Source: Sandaracinaceae bacterium (lineage in GTDB: Bacteria; Myxococcota_A; Polyangia; Polyangiales; Sandaracinaceae). From it: 34,141 nucleotides of DNA. Positions 7,934-14,928 of the stretch are shown here, piece after piece. Numbering within the stretch: position 1 is the first letter of the stretch; every line of letters begins with the position of its first letter. The translations under genes and the position numbers were made by a program. The notes below the pieces were generated by a model. The model made no database searches, was not told where the DNA came from, and saw nothing but the letters and a program-made list of their open reading frames with translations. Location: contig JAIBCE010000045.1 of the NCBI GenBank assembly GCA_019694315.1, positions 1-34,141 on the forward strand, in the 5' to 3' direction.

Positions 7934-8740
7934 ATGCGTGACAAGTCGTGGGTCGGGTCGTTCGTCGCGGTCCTCGTGACGCTCTCGGGCTGCGGGGGCT
8001 CCGCGCCCGAGCCCGATGCGGCCTCCTCGACGCCCGCCGACGCGTTCGTCACGCCGGGCACCGACGCGTACCGCGATCCGAGCCTCGACGCGTACGTCGA
8101 TCCGGGCTCGGTGCGGCGCTTCGGCGACGTCGTGAGCGGCGAGTACCACCTCGGTCCGGTCGAGTGGTCGGGCTCGTTCTGGAACGCGTGCGGGCCCTAC
8201 GATCCGGCGATCGAGACGCTCGAGGGCAGCCTGCTCGCGGGCCTCTCGAACGAGCTCGCCTCCGACGGTGGCGAGTGCGATGCGTGCATCGAGATCACGA
8301 CCGATCGGGGGCACACGGCGATCGCGCGCGTCGTGACCTACGGCGTCACGAGCGCGCCCGGCAACCTCGACCTCTCGAGCGCCCTCTACGACATGCTCAC
8401 CGAGGGCGAGTACCCACGCACGATGCACTGGCAGCGCATCACGTGCCCCACGACCGAGCCGCTCTACGTGCAGTACCAGACGGGCGCCAACGAGTGGTGG
8501 ACGAGCCTCTGGATCCGCAACCCGCGCGTGCCGGTCGATCGCGTGGAGGTCCAGAGCACCAACCACGCGAGCTTCACCGCGATGACGCGCGGCGCCGATG
8601 GCACCTTCACCGACGGCGCCGGCTTCGGCACGGGCGCGTTCACGCTGCGCGTGGTCGGCATCGACGGCTCGACCTACGAGGAGCACTTCGACGGCTTCAC
8701 GCCGGGCGCGCTCGTGCGGGCCTCCGGCAACCTGCCCTGA
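7934..8740 (+). CDS. Bacterial expansin-like lipoprotein (DPBB plus CBM63-like domains)
   Basis: 268-aa predicted lipoprotein (leader ending LSGC, C20) with an Asp-Ala tether to about residue 58. Residues about 64-172 match the double-psi beta-barrel of bacterial expansins (FGDVVSGEYHLG, APGNLDLSSALYDML, HWQRITC); residues about 175-260 match the second, cellulose-binding domain (EWWTSLWIRNPRVPVDRVEV, FGTGAFTLRVVGIDG). The paired tryptophans W188-W189 correspond to the aromatic binding face of BsEXLX1. By alignment from LDLS, the barrel Asp essential in BsEXLX1 (VTD) appears as T135 here, so wall-loosening activity may be altered. Extra Cys pairs (C86, C115, C118, C171) are plausible disulfides. 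AGGAGG sits just before the ATG. Exposed at the cell surface, it could act on plant, fungal or bacterial wall polymers. Confidence 0.85.
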   Translation: MRDKSWVGSFVAVLVTLSGCGGSAPEPDAASSTPADAFVTPGTDAYRDPSLDAYVDPGSVRRFGDVVSGEYHLGPVEWSGSFWNACGPYDPAIETLEGSLLAGLSNELASDGGECDACIEITTDRGHTAIARVVTYGVTSAPGNLDLSSALYDMLTEGEYPRTMHWQRITCPTTEPLYVQYQTGANEWWTSLWIRNPRVPVDRVEVQSTNHASFTAMTRGADGTFTDGAGFGTGAFTLRVVGIDGSTYEEHFDGFTPGALVRASGNLP

Positions 8741-8797
8741 GCCTTCCCGCACGAGCCACGCCTCGCGACGCACCGCCCATGTCTCGGGGCGGACGTC

Positions 8798-8829
8798 TTA
8801 TACGTCGCAGAGTGAAACGCGACGTATAA
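8798..8829. promoter_or_regulatory. Perfect 11-bp inverted repeat, probable operator
   Basis: TTATACGTCGC (8798-8808) and GCGACGTATAA (8819-8829) are exact reverse complements separated by 10 nt, so the arm centres are 21 bp apart, two helical turns. The right arm contains most of the -10 hexamer of the following gene. This is the geometry expected of a dimeric repressor site overlapping its promoter. Confidence 0.7.
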
Positions 8830-8830
8830 T
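8825..8830 (+). promoter_or_regulatory. Consensus -10 TATAAT for the nucleotidyltransferase gene
   Basis: A perfect TATAAT stands out in this GC-rich DNA. It ends 6 nt before the GTG start codon, so transcription would begin at or next to the GTG, giving a leaderless mRNA. No convincing -35 is seen at 16-18 bp. Confidence 0.6.
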
Positions 8831-8836
8831 CCCATC

Positions 8837-9889
8837 GTGCTCCACGTCGCTCGCTTGCCGCTCGAGGCCCAGACCGCCGACGCCGAGCGCCTGACCACGG
8901 CCCTCGCGCGGCGGCACGAAGGTCGTGTCGCGACGTTGGTGGAGAAGACCATCGGAGGTCGCGTGTACCTCTACGTCCAGGAGCGTGCGCTCGGCGGCAT
9001 GCGGCAGACGTACCTCGGCTCGGACACACCGGACGTTCGGCGACGCGCCGCGGAGCTGACCGCAGGCTGGGCGAATCAGCGGGCGGACAACGATCGACGT
9101 GGGATGTTGGCCAAGCTCGCGCGCGCTGCTGGATGCACCGGGCCGACGGCCGCCGAGCTCAAGCTGCTCCAAACGCTTGCACACGGCTCGGTCTTCGCGA
9201 TCGGAGGCGTCCTCGTCGGGACACACGCCTTCGCGGCGCTCATGAATTCGCTCGGCGCCAGCGCGGATCTGGCCTCGGTGCGCACTGCGGACGTCGACCT
9301 CGTCCACGACCCGCGAGTCCTCGTCGCACTGGTCGAGACTCCCCTCATGCCTCGGCTCACGGGGACCGAAGGCGTCGACGGGCTCCGGTTGTGGCCGATC
9401 CCTGGCTTCGACCCGCGTGTACCCTCCACCTCCTTCGAGGTGCACGGAACCAGGCTTCGTCTCGACCTGCTCACGCCGATGCGCGGTCGCTCCGAGGCGC
9501 CGGTCCACATCGAGGCGCTCGGGGCGAGCGCGATGCCACTTCGCTACCTCGACTACCTGGTGGAAGAGAGCCAGCCCGCCGTGATCGTCGGTGGTGCAGG
9601 CGTGCTGGTGAACGTTCCGGACCCGTCTCGCTTCGCGTTGCACAAGCTCCTGGTCGCCGACGCACGGAACGCTGCGTTCGCCACGAAGGCACGCAAGGAT
9701 CTCCTCCAATCCGAGGCGCTCCTGCGCGTGCTCCTGACCGATCGCATCGAGGATGTCCGCCTCGCGTGGCGGGCGCTCGAGACGCGTGGGCTCGGCTGGG
9801 TGCGGCGTGTGAGACGCTCGATCGCGCGCCTCGATGGGACGGTCGCCGCGCGCCTCTCGAGCACGCTCGGCAACGCGTCGCGCGGTTGA
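8837..9889 (+). CDS. Nucleotidyltransferase-fold protein (NTP_transf_8-like)
   Basis: 350-aa protein beginning at GTG. The N-terminus (YLYVQERALGGMRQTYLGSDT, about 44-64) resembles the opening of NTP_transf_8 (GSDP) proteins, and VLVGTHAFAALMNSLG (126-140) followed by RTADVDLV (149-156) is the nucleotidyltransferase GG/GT...DxD core, with D152 and D154 as likely metal ligands. The rest is helical with a long basic C-terminus. Related proteins are found singly or beside DNA-binding partners and some nucleotidyltransferase folds act as toxins (AbiEii/MenT type); no antitoxin-like gene is adjacent here. Only 96 bp separate it from the expansin gene and it faces the VWA gene, whose stop is 17 bp away. 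Its codon use looks somewhat less G/C-driven than its neighbours, which fits recent acquisition, but this was judged by eye. Confidence 0.8.
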   Translation: MLHVARLPLEAQTADAERLTTALARRHEGRVATLVEKTIGGRVYLYVQERALGGMRQTYLGSDTPDVRRRAAELTAGWANQRADNDRRGMLAKLARAAGCTGPTAAELKLLQTLAHGSVFAIGGVLVGTHAFAALMNSLGASADLASVRTADVDLVHDPRVLVALVETPLMPRLTGTEGVDGLRLWPIPGFDPRVPSTSFEVHGTRLRLDLLTPMRGRSEAPVHIEALGASAMPLRYLDYLVEESQPAVIVGGAGVLVNVPDPSRFALHKLLVADARNAAFATKARKDLLQSEALLRVLLTDRIEDVRLAWRALETRGLGWVRRVRRSIARLDGTVAARLSSTLGNASRG

Positions 9890-9906
9890 TCAGCCCCGCC
9901 CTCGCA

Positions 9907-11856
9907 TCACCGGTCCGAGGCGCCGGCCCAAGCTCGGCTCGCGTCATTCGTCTCGCTGATGACCGAGAGCAACGTCATCGGCGGAACCGATGGCTCGTCG
10001 CCGAAGCTCGCGTCGAGCGACGAGGCGACCTCGGCGTCGAGCGGCGCAGGCGCGAGCGTCTGCACTGCCGGGGAGCCGAACGGGTAGCGCACGAGCACGC
10101 GCTGGCCGGGACCGAGGCCGAGGCTCGGCACGACGAGCGCGTCGAGCGTGTCGAGGAGGCAGCTCCGGAGCGAGGGATCGTCGGTCTCGACGTCGGCGTC
10201 GCCGAGCTCGTCGTCGCCGAGACCGATCACGAACGTCGCGCGGAGCTCGCGGCGTGGGTCGCCGTGGCGTGCGTCGGCGAAGCAGGCCCGCACGGGCGCC
10301 TCGAGCGTGCGCATCATCCGGCCGAGCACCTCGACGCTGGGGTAGCCGGAGGGGTCGCCGCCCAGGCAGCTGCACAGGATGATCACGCGCCCGCCTCCCT
10401 GGAGCCCACCGCCGGCCACGAAGATGCCGAGCTCGCCGCGCGCCGTCTTGTTCGCCGCGTGTCGATCGCGGGGATCGAGCGTGAGGAGCGCGCGCGAACG
10501 ACCCCAGCCGAGGCTCGCGCGCACGAGGCCACGTGCGGCCTCGAACGGAACGCTCGAAAACACCGTTTGCGGGCCCGCCGCGCTCGCGACGTCGCGCAGC
10601 GGTACGAGGCGCGCCTGTCCGCTCGGCACGCGCACGGTCCGATCGGCCACCGTCACGTCGATCGTGTCCGCGAAGAGCCCCGCCAGCGTGCCGCGGGCTC
10701 CGCGCGGATCGACGATCGGATCGACACGCACCGTCGATGGATCCGTCGGCTCTCCGTCGAAGACCACGCGCAGCGCGCCTCGTCGCGCGAGCGTCGCTTG
10801 TGCTTCGCGCTCGGCGCGTCCCCAGCCGAGGCCGCCGTCGCCGAGCCACACGAGGGTGGGTGCGCTCGTGCCCTGCGCCTCCTGCGCCGGGAGCGCGTCG
10901 AGCTCGGCGACCGCGGCCGAGAGCGACGTGGAGGCCCCGAGGTCGGCAGGCAGCGCATACGGATTCCGGCGCAGCGACTCCACGGGCCCTCGGGCCAGCG
11001 TGCGCGCGCGTCGCCCGAAGCCGATCAGCGTGACCTGCGAGCCATCCGGGATCGCATCGAGGAGCGCACGGAGCGCGGCGGGCAGCTCGGCTCGCTCTCG
11101 CGCGCTCGGCGAGAGATCGAGGAGCACCACCACGTCGCGTGCGCTCGTCGGTTGCGCCGGGGCGACCACGCGCGCCCAGCCTGCACCGTCTCCGATCCGG
11201 CCGATCTCCACGCTCGGCGCGGTCGCGGCGCTCACGCCCATGAGATCGAAGGCCTCGCCAGCTCGGCTCGTCGTGCGCGTCGGATCCCCGTCGATCGAGA
11301 GCTCCGTGAGGTGCGCGCTCGCGAGCGTGATCTCCACCGGATCAGGTCGCGCAGGGAGGTGCGCTCGCTCGATGCCTTCGAGCATTTCGGTCGGGGCGGT
11401 CCACACCACGCGGATCTCCGCGCGCCCGGGCTCGAGGCCCGCCACCTGGAGCCGAAGCTGGCTCGCCGCGCGCTCGGCCAGCACGAGCGGCGCCGTGCCC
11501 GCCGGATGAAGCCCATACTGCGCCGCGCGGAAGACTTCGTTCGCCTCCGTGACGGGGCGAGCCTCACGACACACGCCGGCCTGACAGGCCTCGAGCGCCA
11601 CGAGCTCGCTGTCGTGCGGTACGGCGAGAGAGAACCTGGCGGCGCGGTGCTGCGGCCCCGTGGTCTCGAGCACCAGCTCCTCGGCGACGATCGCGAAGCC
11701 TCCGTCGAGCGTGGCGTGGAGGCGATGACGCGCGAGCGCCACCTCGCTCTCCTGGGCGGAGGCGGGCGCGGCGAGGCCCACGATCACGAGGAAAAGGAGG
11801 GTCGTTCGGAGCCGCACCCCCGATCCGACAACGACCTCCCGGCGAGGTTCCGACAC
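9907..11856 (-). CDS. Secreted VIT/VWA-domain protein with AgmX/PglI-like C-terminal domain
   Basis: 649-aa exported protein with a signal peptide ending PASA-Q (about residue 34). Residues about 38-180 are strand-rich and resemble a VIT domain; a von Willebrand A domain follows with the metal-site motif D247-L-S-P-S251 in DVVVLLDLSPSA and a later GDGGLGWG. Residues about 520-595 (VRACFADA, ATFVIGLGDD, CLLDTLDALVVPSLG, VLVRYPF) match the short Cys-containing domain found at the C-terminus of AgmX/PglI gliding-motility proteins and many myxobacterial envelope proteins. The chosen start is a GTG 4 bp after the ion-channel stop; its ribosome site is weak (GAGGGC), and a later GTG at codon 14 is possible. 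Likely a periplasmic or outer-membrane adhesion or scaffold protein co-transcribed with the channel. Confidence 0.85.
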   Translation of the reverse strand: MSEPRREVVVGSGVRLRTTLLFLVIVGLAAPASAQESEVALARHRLHATLDGGFAIVAEELVLETTGPQHRAARFSLAVPHDSELVALEACQAGVCREARPVTEANEVFRAAQYGLHPAGTAPLVLAERAASQLRLQVAGLEPGRAEIRVVWTAPTEMLEGIERAHLPARPDPVEITLASAHLTELSIDGDPTRTTSRAGEAFDLMGVSAATAPSVEIGRIGDGAGWARVVAPAQPTSARDVVVLLDLSPSARERAELPAALRALLDAIPDGSQVTLIGFGRRARTLARGPVESLRRNPYALPADLGASTSLSAAVAELDALPAQEAQGTSAPTLVWLGDGGLGWGRAEREAQATLARRGALRVVFDGEPTDPSTVRVDPIVDPRGARGTLAGLFADTIDVTVADRTVRVPSGQARLVPLRDVASAAGPQTVFSSVPFEAARGLVRASLGWGRSRALLTLDPRDRHAANKTARGELGIFVAGGGLQGGGRVIILCSCLGGDPSGYPSVEVLGRMMRTLEAPVRACFADARHGDPRRELRATFVIGLGDDELGDADVETDDPSLRSCLLDTLDALVVPSLGLGPGQRVLVRYPFGSPAVQTLAPAPLDAEVASSLDASFGDEPSVPPMTLLSVISETNDASRAWAGASDR

Positions 11857-11860
11857 GCCC

Positions 11861-13060
11861 TCAGCGCGTGAGCACGAGCCAGCTCACGGTGCCGAAGAAG
11901 GTGATCGTCAGCACCACGAGCGTGACGAGATCGAGGCGCTTGGCTCGCAGCACGTCGCCGCGATCGGCGATGCCCACCGAGATGACGCTCTCGAGCAGCG
12001 CCACGAAGATCACGATGTAGCTGGCGTTGTAGACGTGATCGAGCAAGACGAGGTAGCCCGTGGCCGGCAGATCCGCGGCGGCCGTGAGCTGGAGGGCCAC
12101 GGCCGAGATGAGGCTCGTGATGCCCAGGCCCAGCCTTCCCTCGAAGTACTTCGGGTCGATGAAGAACATCACGAGGGTGATGAGCATCACCACCATGATC
12201 GGCACGATCGTCTTCACGAACGCGCCGAGCACGGGCCGCTGCACACGCACCGAGTAGCGGAATTGCGAGTAGTGATCGCCACCCTCGGGGTTGCGGATGT
12301 CGCCGAAATTCGTGGGGTAGATGCTCTCGATCACGGTGGGCGTGGGCGTACCGATCTCCCAGCCCGGCAGCTCGAGCGTGGGGTGGAGCAGGGTGCTCCC
12401 CGGATCGACCTCGTAGACGAGCTCGTCGACGAGGTACTCGCCGTCCTCGATCTCGACGACGATGTCCTGCTCGTCGAACGGATACGCGTGCACGTCGAAC
12501 GGATGCCCGAAGCGACCCTGCACGTGGAAGCACTGGTATCGGCGGCCGTCGGGGAGATCCTCGGGCGCGGGGTTGCCGTCGTCGTCCACGTAGAGCGGCG
12601 TCTTCATGAGATCCCAGCCCTCGACGAGGTTCGTGATCTCGAAGGTCTCGGTGGGGTCGAGCTCGCCGCGCCAGAGGAACCACAGGTAGAAGTCGGCGAG
12701 GTAGCTCGAGCTGTGGAGGTCGAGCTCGGGCACGTGGTGGAGGTAGAGGCCCACCGTCACGTGAGAAGGGCCCGAGGGCTCCGTCGCCTCGTCGGTCTCC
12801 GAGGTGCCCTCGCCGGCGGCGCCGTCCGCGGTCGTGCCCTCCGCGGGACTGCCCTCCGCAGTCGTGCCCTCCGCAGTCGTGCCCTCCGCGGGACTGCCCT
12901 CCGTGGGGGTGCCCCCTGCGGCGCTGTCTTCTCGCGCGGGCGCGCTCGTGCCCGCCTGCTGCGCACGCACGAACGTGCTGCGTCCGTGGACGATCATCGC
13001 GAGGCCGAACACCACGACGGGAAGGAGCCTCAGCGCGCGCGAGCGATCGCGATCTCTCAT
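11861..13060 (-). CDS. Pentameric ligand-gated ion channel (bacterial Cys-loop receptor homologue)
   Basis: 399-aa membrane protein. After a signal peptide and a low-complexity Thr/Glu/Gly/Ala linker (about 36-98), the extracellular beta-sandwich runs from about 99 to 275 with VTVGLYLHHVPELD, FLWRGE and the signature YPFDEQ (193-198). Four membrane helices follow: M1 about 278-301, pore-lining M2 about 309-328 (RLGLGITSLISAVALQ, preceded by Glu307), M3 about 334-361 after the LPATGY loop, and M4 about 377-398. The lone extracellular cysteine (C177) cannot form a Cys-loop, as in GLIC and ELIC. There is no large M3-M4 cytoplasmic domain, also typical of prokaryotic members. The ligand is unknown. 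Sits 4 bp upstream of the VWA gene and 75 bp from a divergent VPGPFVPPA lipoprotein. Confidence 0.93.
   Translation of the reverse strand: MRDRDRSRALRLLPVVVFGLAMIVHGRSTFVRAQQAGTSAPAREDSAAGGTPTEGSPAEGTTAEGTTAEGSPAEGTTADGAAGEGTSETDEATEPSGPSHVTVGLYLHHVPELDLHSSSYLADFYLWFLWRGELDPTETFEITNLVEGWDLMKTPLYVDDDGNPAPEDLPDGRRYQCFHVQGRFGHPFDVHAYPFDEQDIVVEIEDGEYLVDELVYEVDPGSTLLHPTLELPGWEIGTPTPTVIESIYPTNFGDIRNPEGGDHYSQFRYSVRVQRPVLGAFVKTIVPIMVVMLITLVMFFIDPKYFEGRLGLGITSLISAVALQLTAAADLPATGYLVLLDHVYNASYIVIFVALLESVISVGIADRGDVLRAKRLDLVTLVVLTITFFGTVSWLVLTR
12831..12905. repeat. Five copies of a 15-bp tandem repeat in the channel gene
   Basis: Units of 15 bp sharing the core TGCCCTCCG alternate between GTCG- and GGAC-leading versions. 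On the minus strand they encode 5-residue EGSPA / EGTTA repeats in the linker between the signal peptide and the ligand-binding domain of the ion channel. Confidence 0.8.
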
Positions 13061-13135
13061 GGCGCCGATGATGGCACGCGCTCGTCGGCGCGCGCTCTGT
13101 TGACCCTCGAGGCGGCGCGATCGACGCTCCTCGTC

Positions 13136-13423
13136 ATGTCCTCACGCTCCGAGATCCGACGCCGCGCCCTGCGGACCGCGATGGTCGCCGCGGGCCTCAC
13201 CACGATGCTCGGTGCGAGCGGCTGCGATCGCGTCGTGGCCAGGGTGCTCGACGGTACGGGGATGGACGGCGAGAGCTGCGCGGGCTGGTCGATCCGTCAC
13301 GGCTCGGCCGAGCACTGCTGCAGCGACATCGGCGCCCACTTCGACCCCGCGAGCGGCCAGTGCATCTGGCCCGCGGTGCCGGGGCCCTTCGTTCCACCGG
13401 CCGAGGGCGACGTCGCCGCCTGA
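13136..13423 (+). CDS. Small lipoprotein with Cys4-VPGPFVPPA C-terminal module (copy 3)
   Basis: 95-aa predicted lipoprotein: an Arg-rich n-region (RRRALR) and hydrophobic core end in GASGC (C30). Unlike copies 1 and 2 there is almost no tether; the module begins near residue 48 as C-x12-CC-x13-C-x4-VPGPFVPP and ends AEGDVAA. It is transcribed away from the ion-channel gene, with 75 bp between the two starts. An upstream extension of the open frame exists but is a shadow of the channel gene. Too short for most gene callers to rate highly, yet the match to the two lipoproteins at 6079-6857 makes it convincing. Function unknown. Confidence 0.85.
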   Translation: MSSRSEIRRRALRTAMVAAGLTTMLGASGCDRVVARVLDGTGMDGESCAGWSIRHGSAEHCCSDIGAHFDPASGQCIWPAVPGPFVPPAEGDVAA

Positions 13424-13445
13424 GCCGTGGGGTCGTGGTGCTCGA

Positions 13446-14069
13446 TCACCTCGCGGGATCGGGCTCTTCCCCGAACCAGAGCACCGCGTAGCCCGCGTGG
13501 ATGTCGGCGCCGATCGCGCCCCACGGATGGTCCGCCCAGATGTCCTGGTTGAGGATCACGGCGTTGTGTCCCGGGCTGTGCTTCCAGCCTTCGAGCGCGG
13601 CCATGGGATCGTCGCTGCCCGCGAACGCGTTCTCGTAGCCGTTGCCTGGGTAGTCGCTCAGCTCTCGCGGCTTGTCCCACATGCACTGCGCCTGCGCGTG
13701 ATCGGGCGTGTAGCAGCACGGCGTCCAGCTCCCCTGATCGGACCACGAGTGCAGGTTGCACATGCCCGTGTCGGGGTGGTGCTCGGCGAGGTCGCGCGTG
13801 TGCGTCGCGGCCACCGTGCAGAGCGAGCTCGAGGCGGGGATCGCCGGCAGGCCGTTCTCTGCGCGGTATGCGTTCACGAGGCCGATGAGCGTGATCGCCT
13901 CGGGCGCACAGCCGCTCGGCGGAGGGCTGCTCGCGGCGTCGGTCGTCGTGGTGCCCGCGTCGCTCGTGCCGTCACCGCCGCCGCAGCCGACGATGCCGCC
14001 GAGCCCCACGAGCACGCCGAGCGCGAGCCCGCCACCACGCGCGATCGCCCACCGAGAACGAGAGATCAT
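13446..14069 (-). CDS. CAP/SCP-domain lipoprotein
   Basis: 207-aa predicted lipoprotein (leader ends IVGC, C29; tether GGGDGTSDAGTTTTDAASS). Residues about 55-200 form a CAP (CRISP/antigen 5/PR-1) domain: VNAYRAENGLPAI at its start, a GYENAFAG segment, W-K-H-S-P-G-H-N-A-V-I-L and a C-terminal strand GAIGADIHAGYAVLWFGE. Six cysteines (including CCYTPD) are suited to disulfides outside the cell. Bacterial CAP proteins are extracellular and of uncertain activity; some bind lipids. Lies 39 bp downstream of the beta-barrel gene on the same strand and faces the small VPGPFVPPA lipoprotein with 22 bp between stops. Confidence 0.9.
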   Translation of the reverse strand: MISRSRWAIARGGGLALGVLVGLGGIVGCGGGDGTSDAGTTTTDAASSPPPSGCAPEAITLIGLVNAYRAENGLPAIPASSSLCTVAATHTRDLAEHHPDTGMCNLHSWSDQGSWTPCCYTPDHAQAQCMWDKPRELSDYPGNGYENAFAGSDDPMAALEGWKHSPGHNAVILNQDIWADHPWGAIGADIHAGYAVLWFGEEPDPAR

Positions 14070-14108
14070 CGCGTGATCGTACTGCGTGTGGGCACGCGAC
14101 GACCAGGC

Positions 14109-14747
14109 TCAGGTCCCGAAGCGGATGCCGAGCGAGGCCTCGGCCCAGATGCCGGGCATGCGCGCGTAGTCGTCGAGGCGCACGTGGAACGCGAGCACAC
14201 CCGTGATCGCCCACTCTTCGGAGAACCACCAATCGGCCGACATGCCACCCGTGAGCTGCGCGCCGAGGCGCCACTCGTCGACGTAGCGCTCGATCACGGG
14301 GATCGCGTCGCCGTTGTCGTTCACGTACACGCGCGGGATCTGCGCAGCCCCGTGCATCACGAAGTACATGCCGGCGCCGAGCAGCGCCTGGAGGCGATAG
14401 CCGCAGCTTCCGCAGTGGTGCTCGTCGAGGAGGAAGCGACCTCGGAGGATGTCGAGCGACGCGAGCAGATCCTGTCGCTGCGCCTCCCCGTCGAGCCCGC
14501 CGAAGGCGACCGACGCGGCGGGCCCCAGGTTGAAGCCGCACGGCGTGTGGAGCTCGATCTCGAGGTCGTAGCCCACGAGCCACGCGGCTCCTGGATCGAA
14601 GCGCCCACCGACCATGAGCGCTTCGGTCGTGTCGTGGCGACGCTGCGCGTGCGCCTCGGAAGGGCTCAGCGCGAGCAGAGCGCCCGTCGTCGCGACGAGC
14701 AGCCAGAGAACGGAGATCTCTCGAGAGGACAGGGCTCGGCGGGGCAT
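14109..14747 (-). CDS. Outer-membrane beta-barrel-type exported protein
   Basis: 212-aa protein with a signal peptide ending EAHA-Q (about residue 35). The remainder alternates hydrophobic and polar residues in strand-length segments (AWLVGYDLEIEL, FNLGPAASVAFGG, YRLQALLGAGMYFVM, WRLGAQLTGGMSADWWF, WAITGVLAFHVRL) and closes with WAEASLGIRFGT, ending in an aromatic-containing strand typical of outer-membrane barrels. C-GSC-G in mid-protein may form a disulfide. GAGG lies 6-10 nt upstream of the ATG at 14747, which is why the longer frame was trimmed. No specific porin family was recognised. Confidence 0.8.
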   Translation of the reverse strand: MPRRALSSREISVLWLLVATTGALLALSPSEAHAQRRHDTTEALMVGGRFDPGAAWLVGYDLEIELHTPCGFNLGPAASVAFGGLDGEAQRQDLLASLDILRGRFLLDEHHCGSCGYRLQALLGAGMYFVMHGAAQIPRVYVNDNGDAIPVIERYVDEWRLGAQLTGGMSADWWFSEEWAITGVLAFHVRLDDYARMPGIWAEASLGIRFGT

Positions 14748-14928
14748 GGAGGACCTCGTGGACGTGGCGGACGGCAAGACTGCGCGCTCAGACGGCGGGC
14801 TCGCGACGAAGTTCTCCGAGCACCCAAGATTTCTGATCGAAGCGGGTACGCGCGCGCCGAACGACGCGAGGGGGCCGTCACGACGCGAGCCTCTTGCGTC
14901 TCTCTCTCGCTCTGGCGACCCTCGATGC

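Noticed and set aside
9133..11871. 912-codon plus-strand frame opposite the VWA gene
   Set aside because: Low-complexity Arg/Glu/His content; the minus-strand product has a signal peptide and recognisable domains.
14882..14900. GACGCGAG/CTTGCGTC imperfect inverted repeat before the DUF2236 gene
   Set aside because: Short, one mismatch, and possibly inside the coding region if the true start is upstream.
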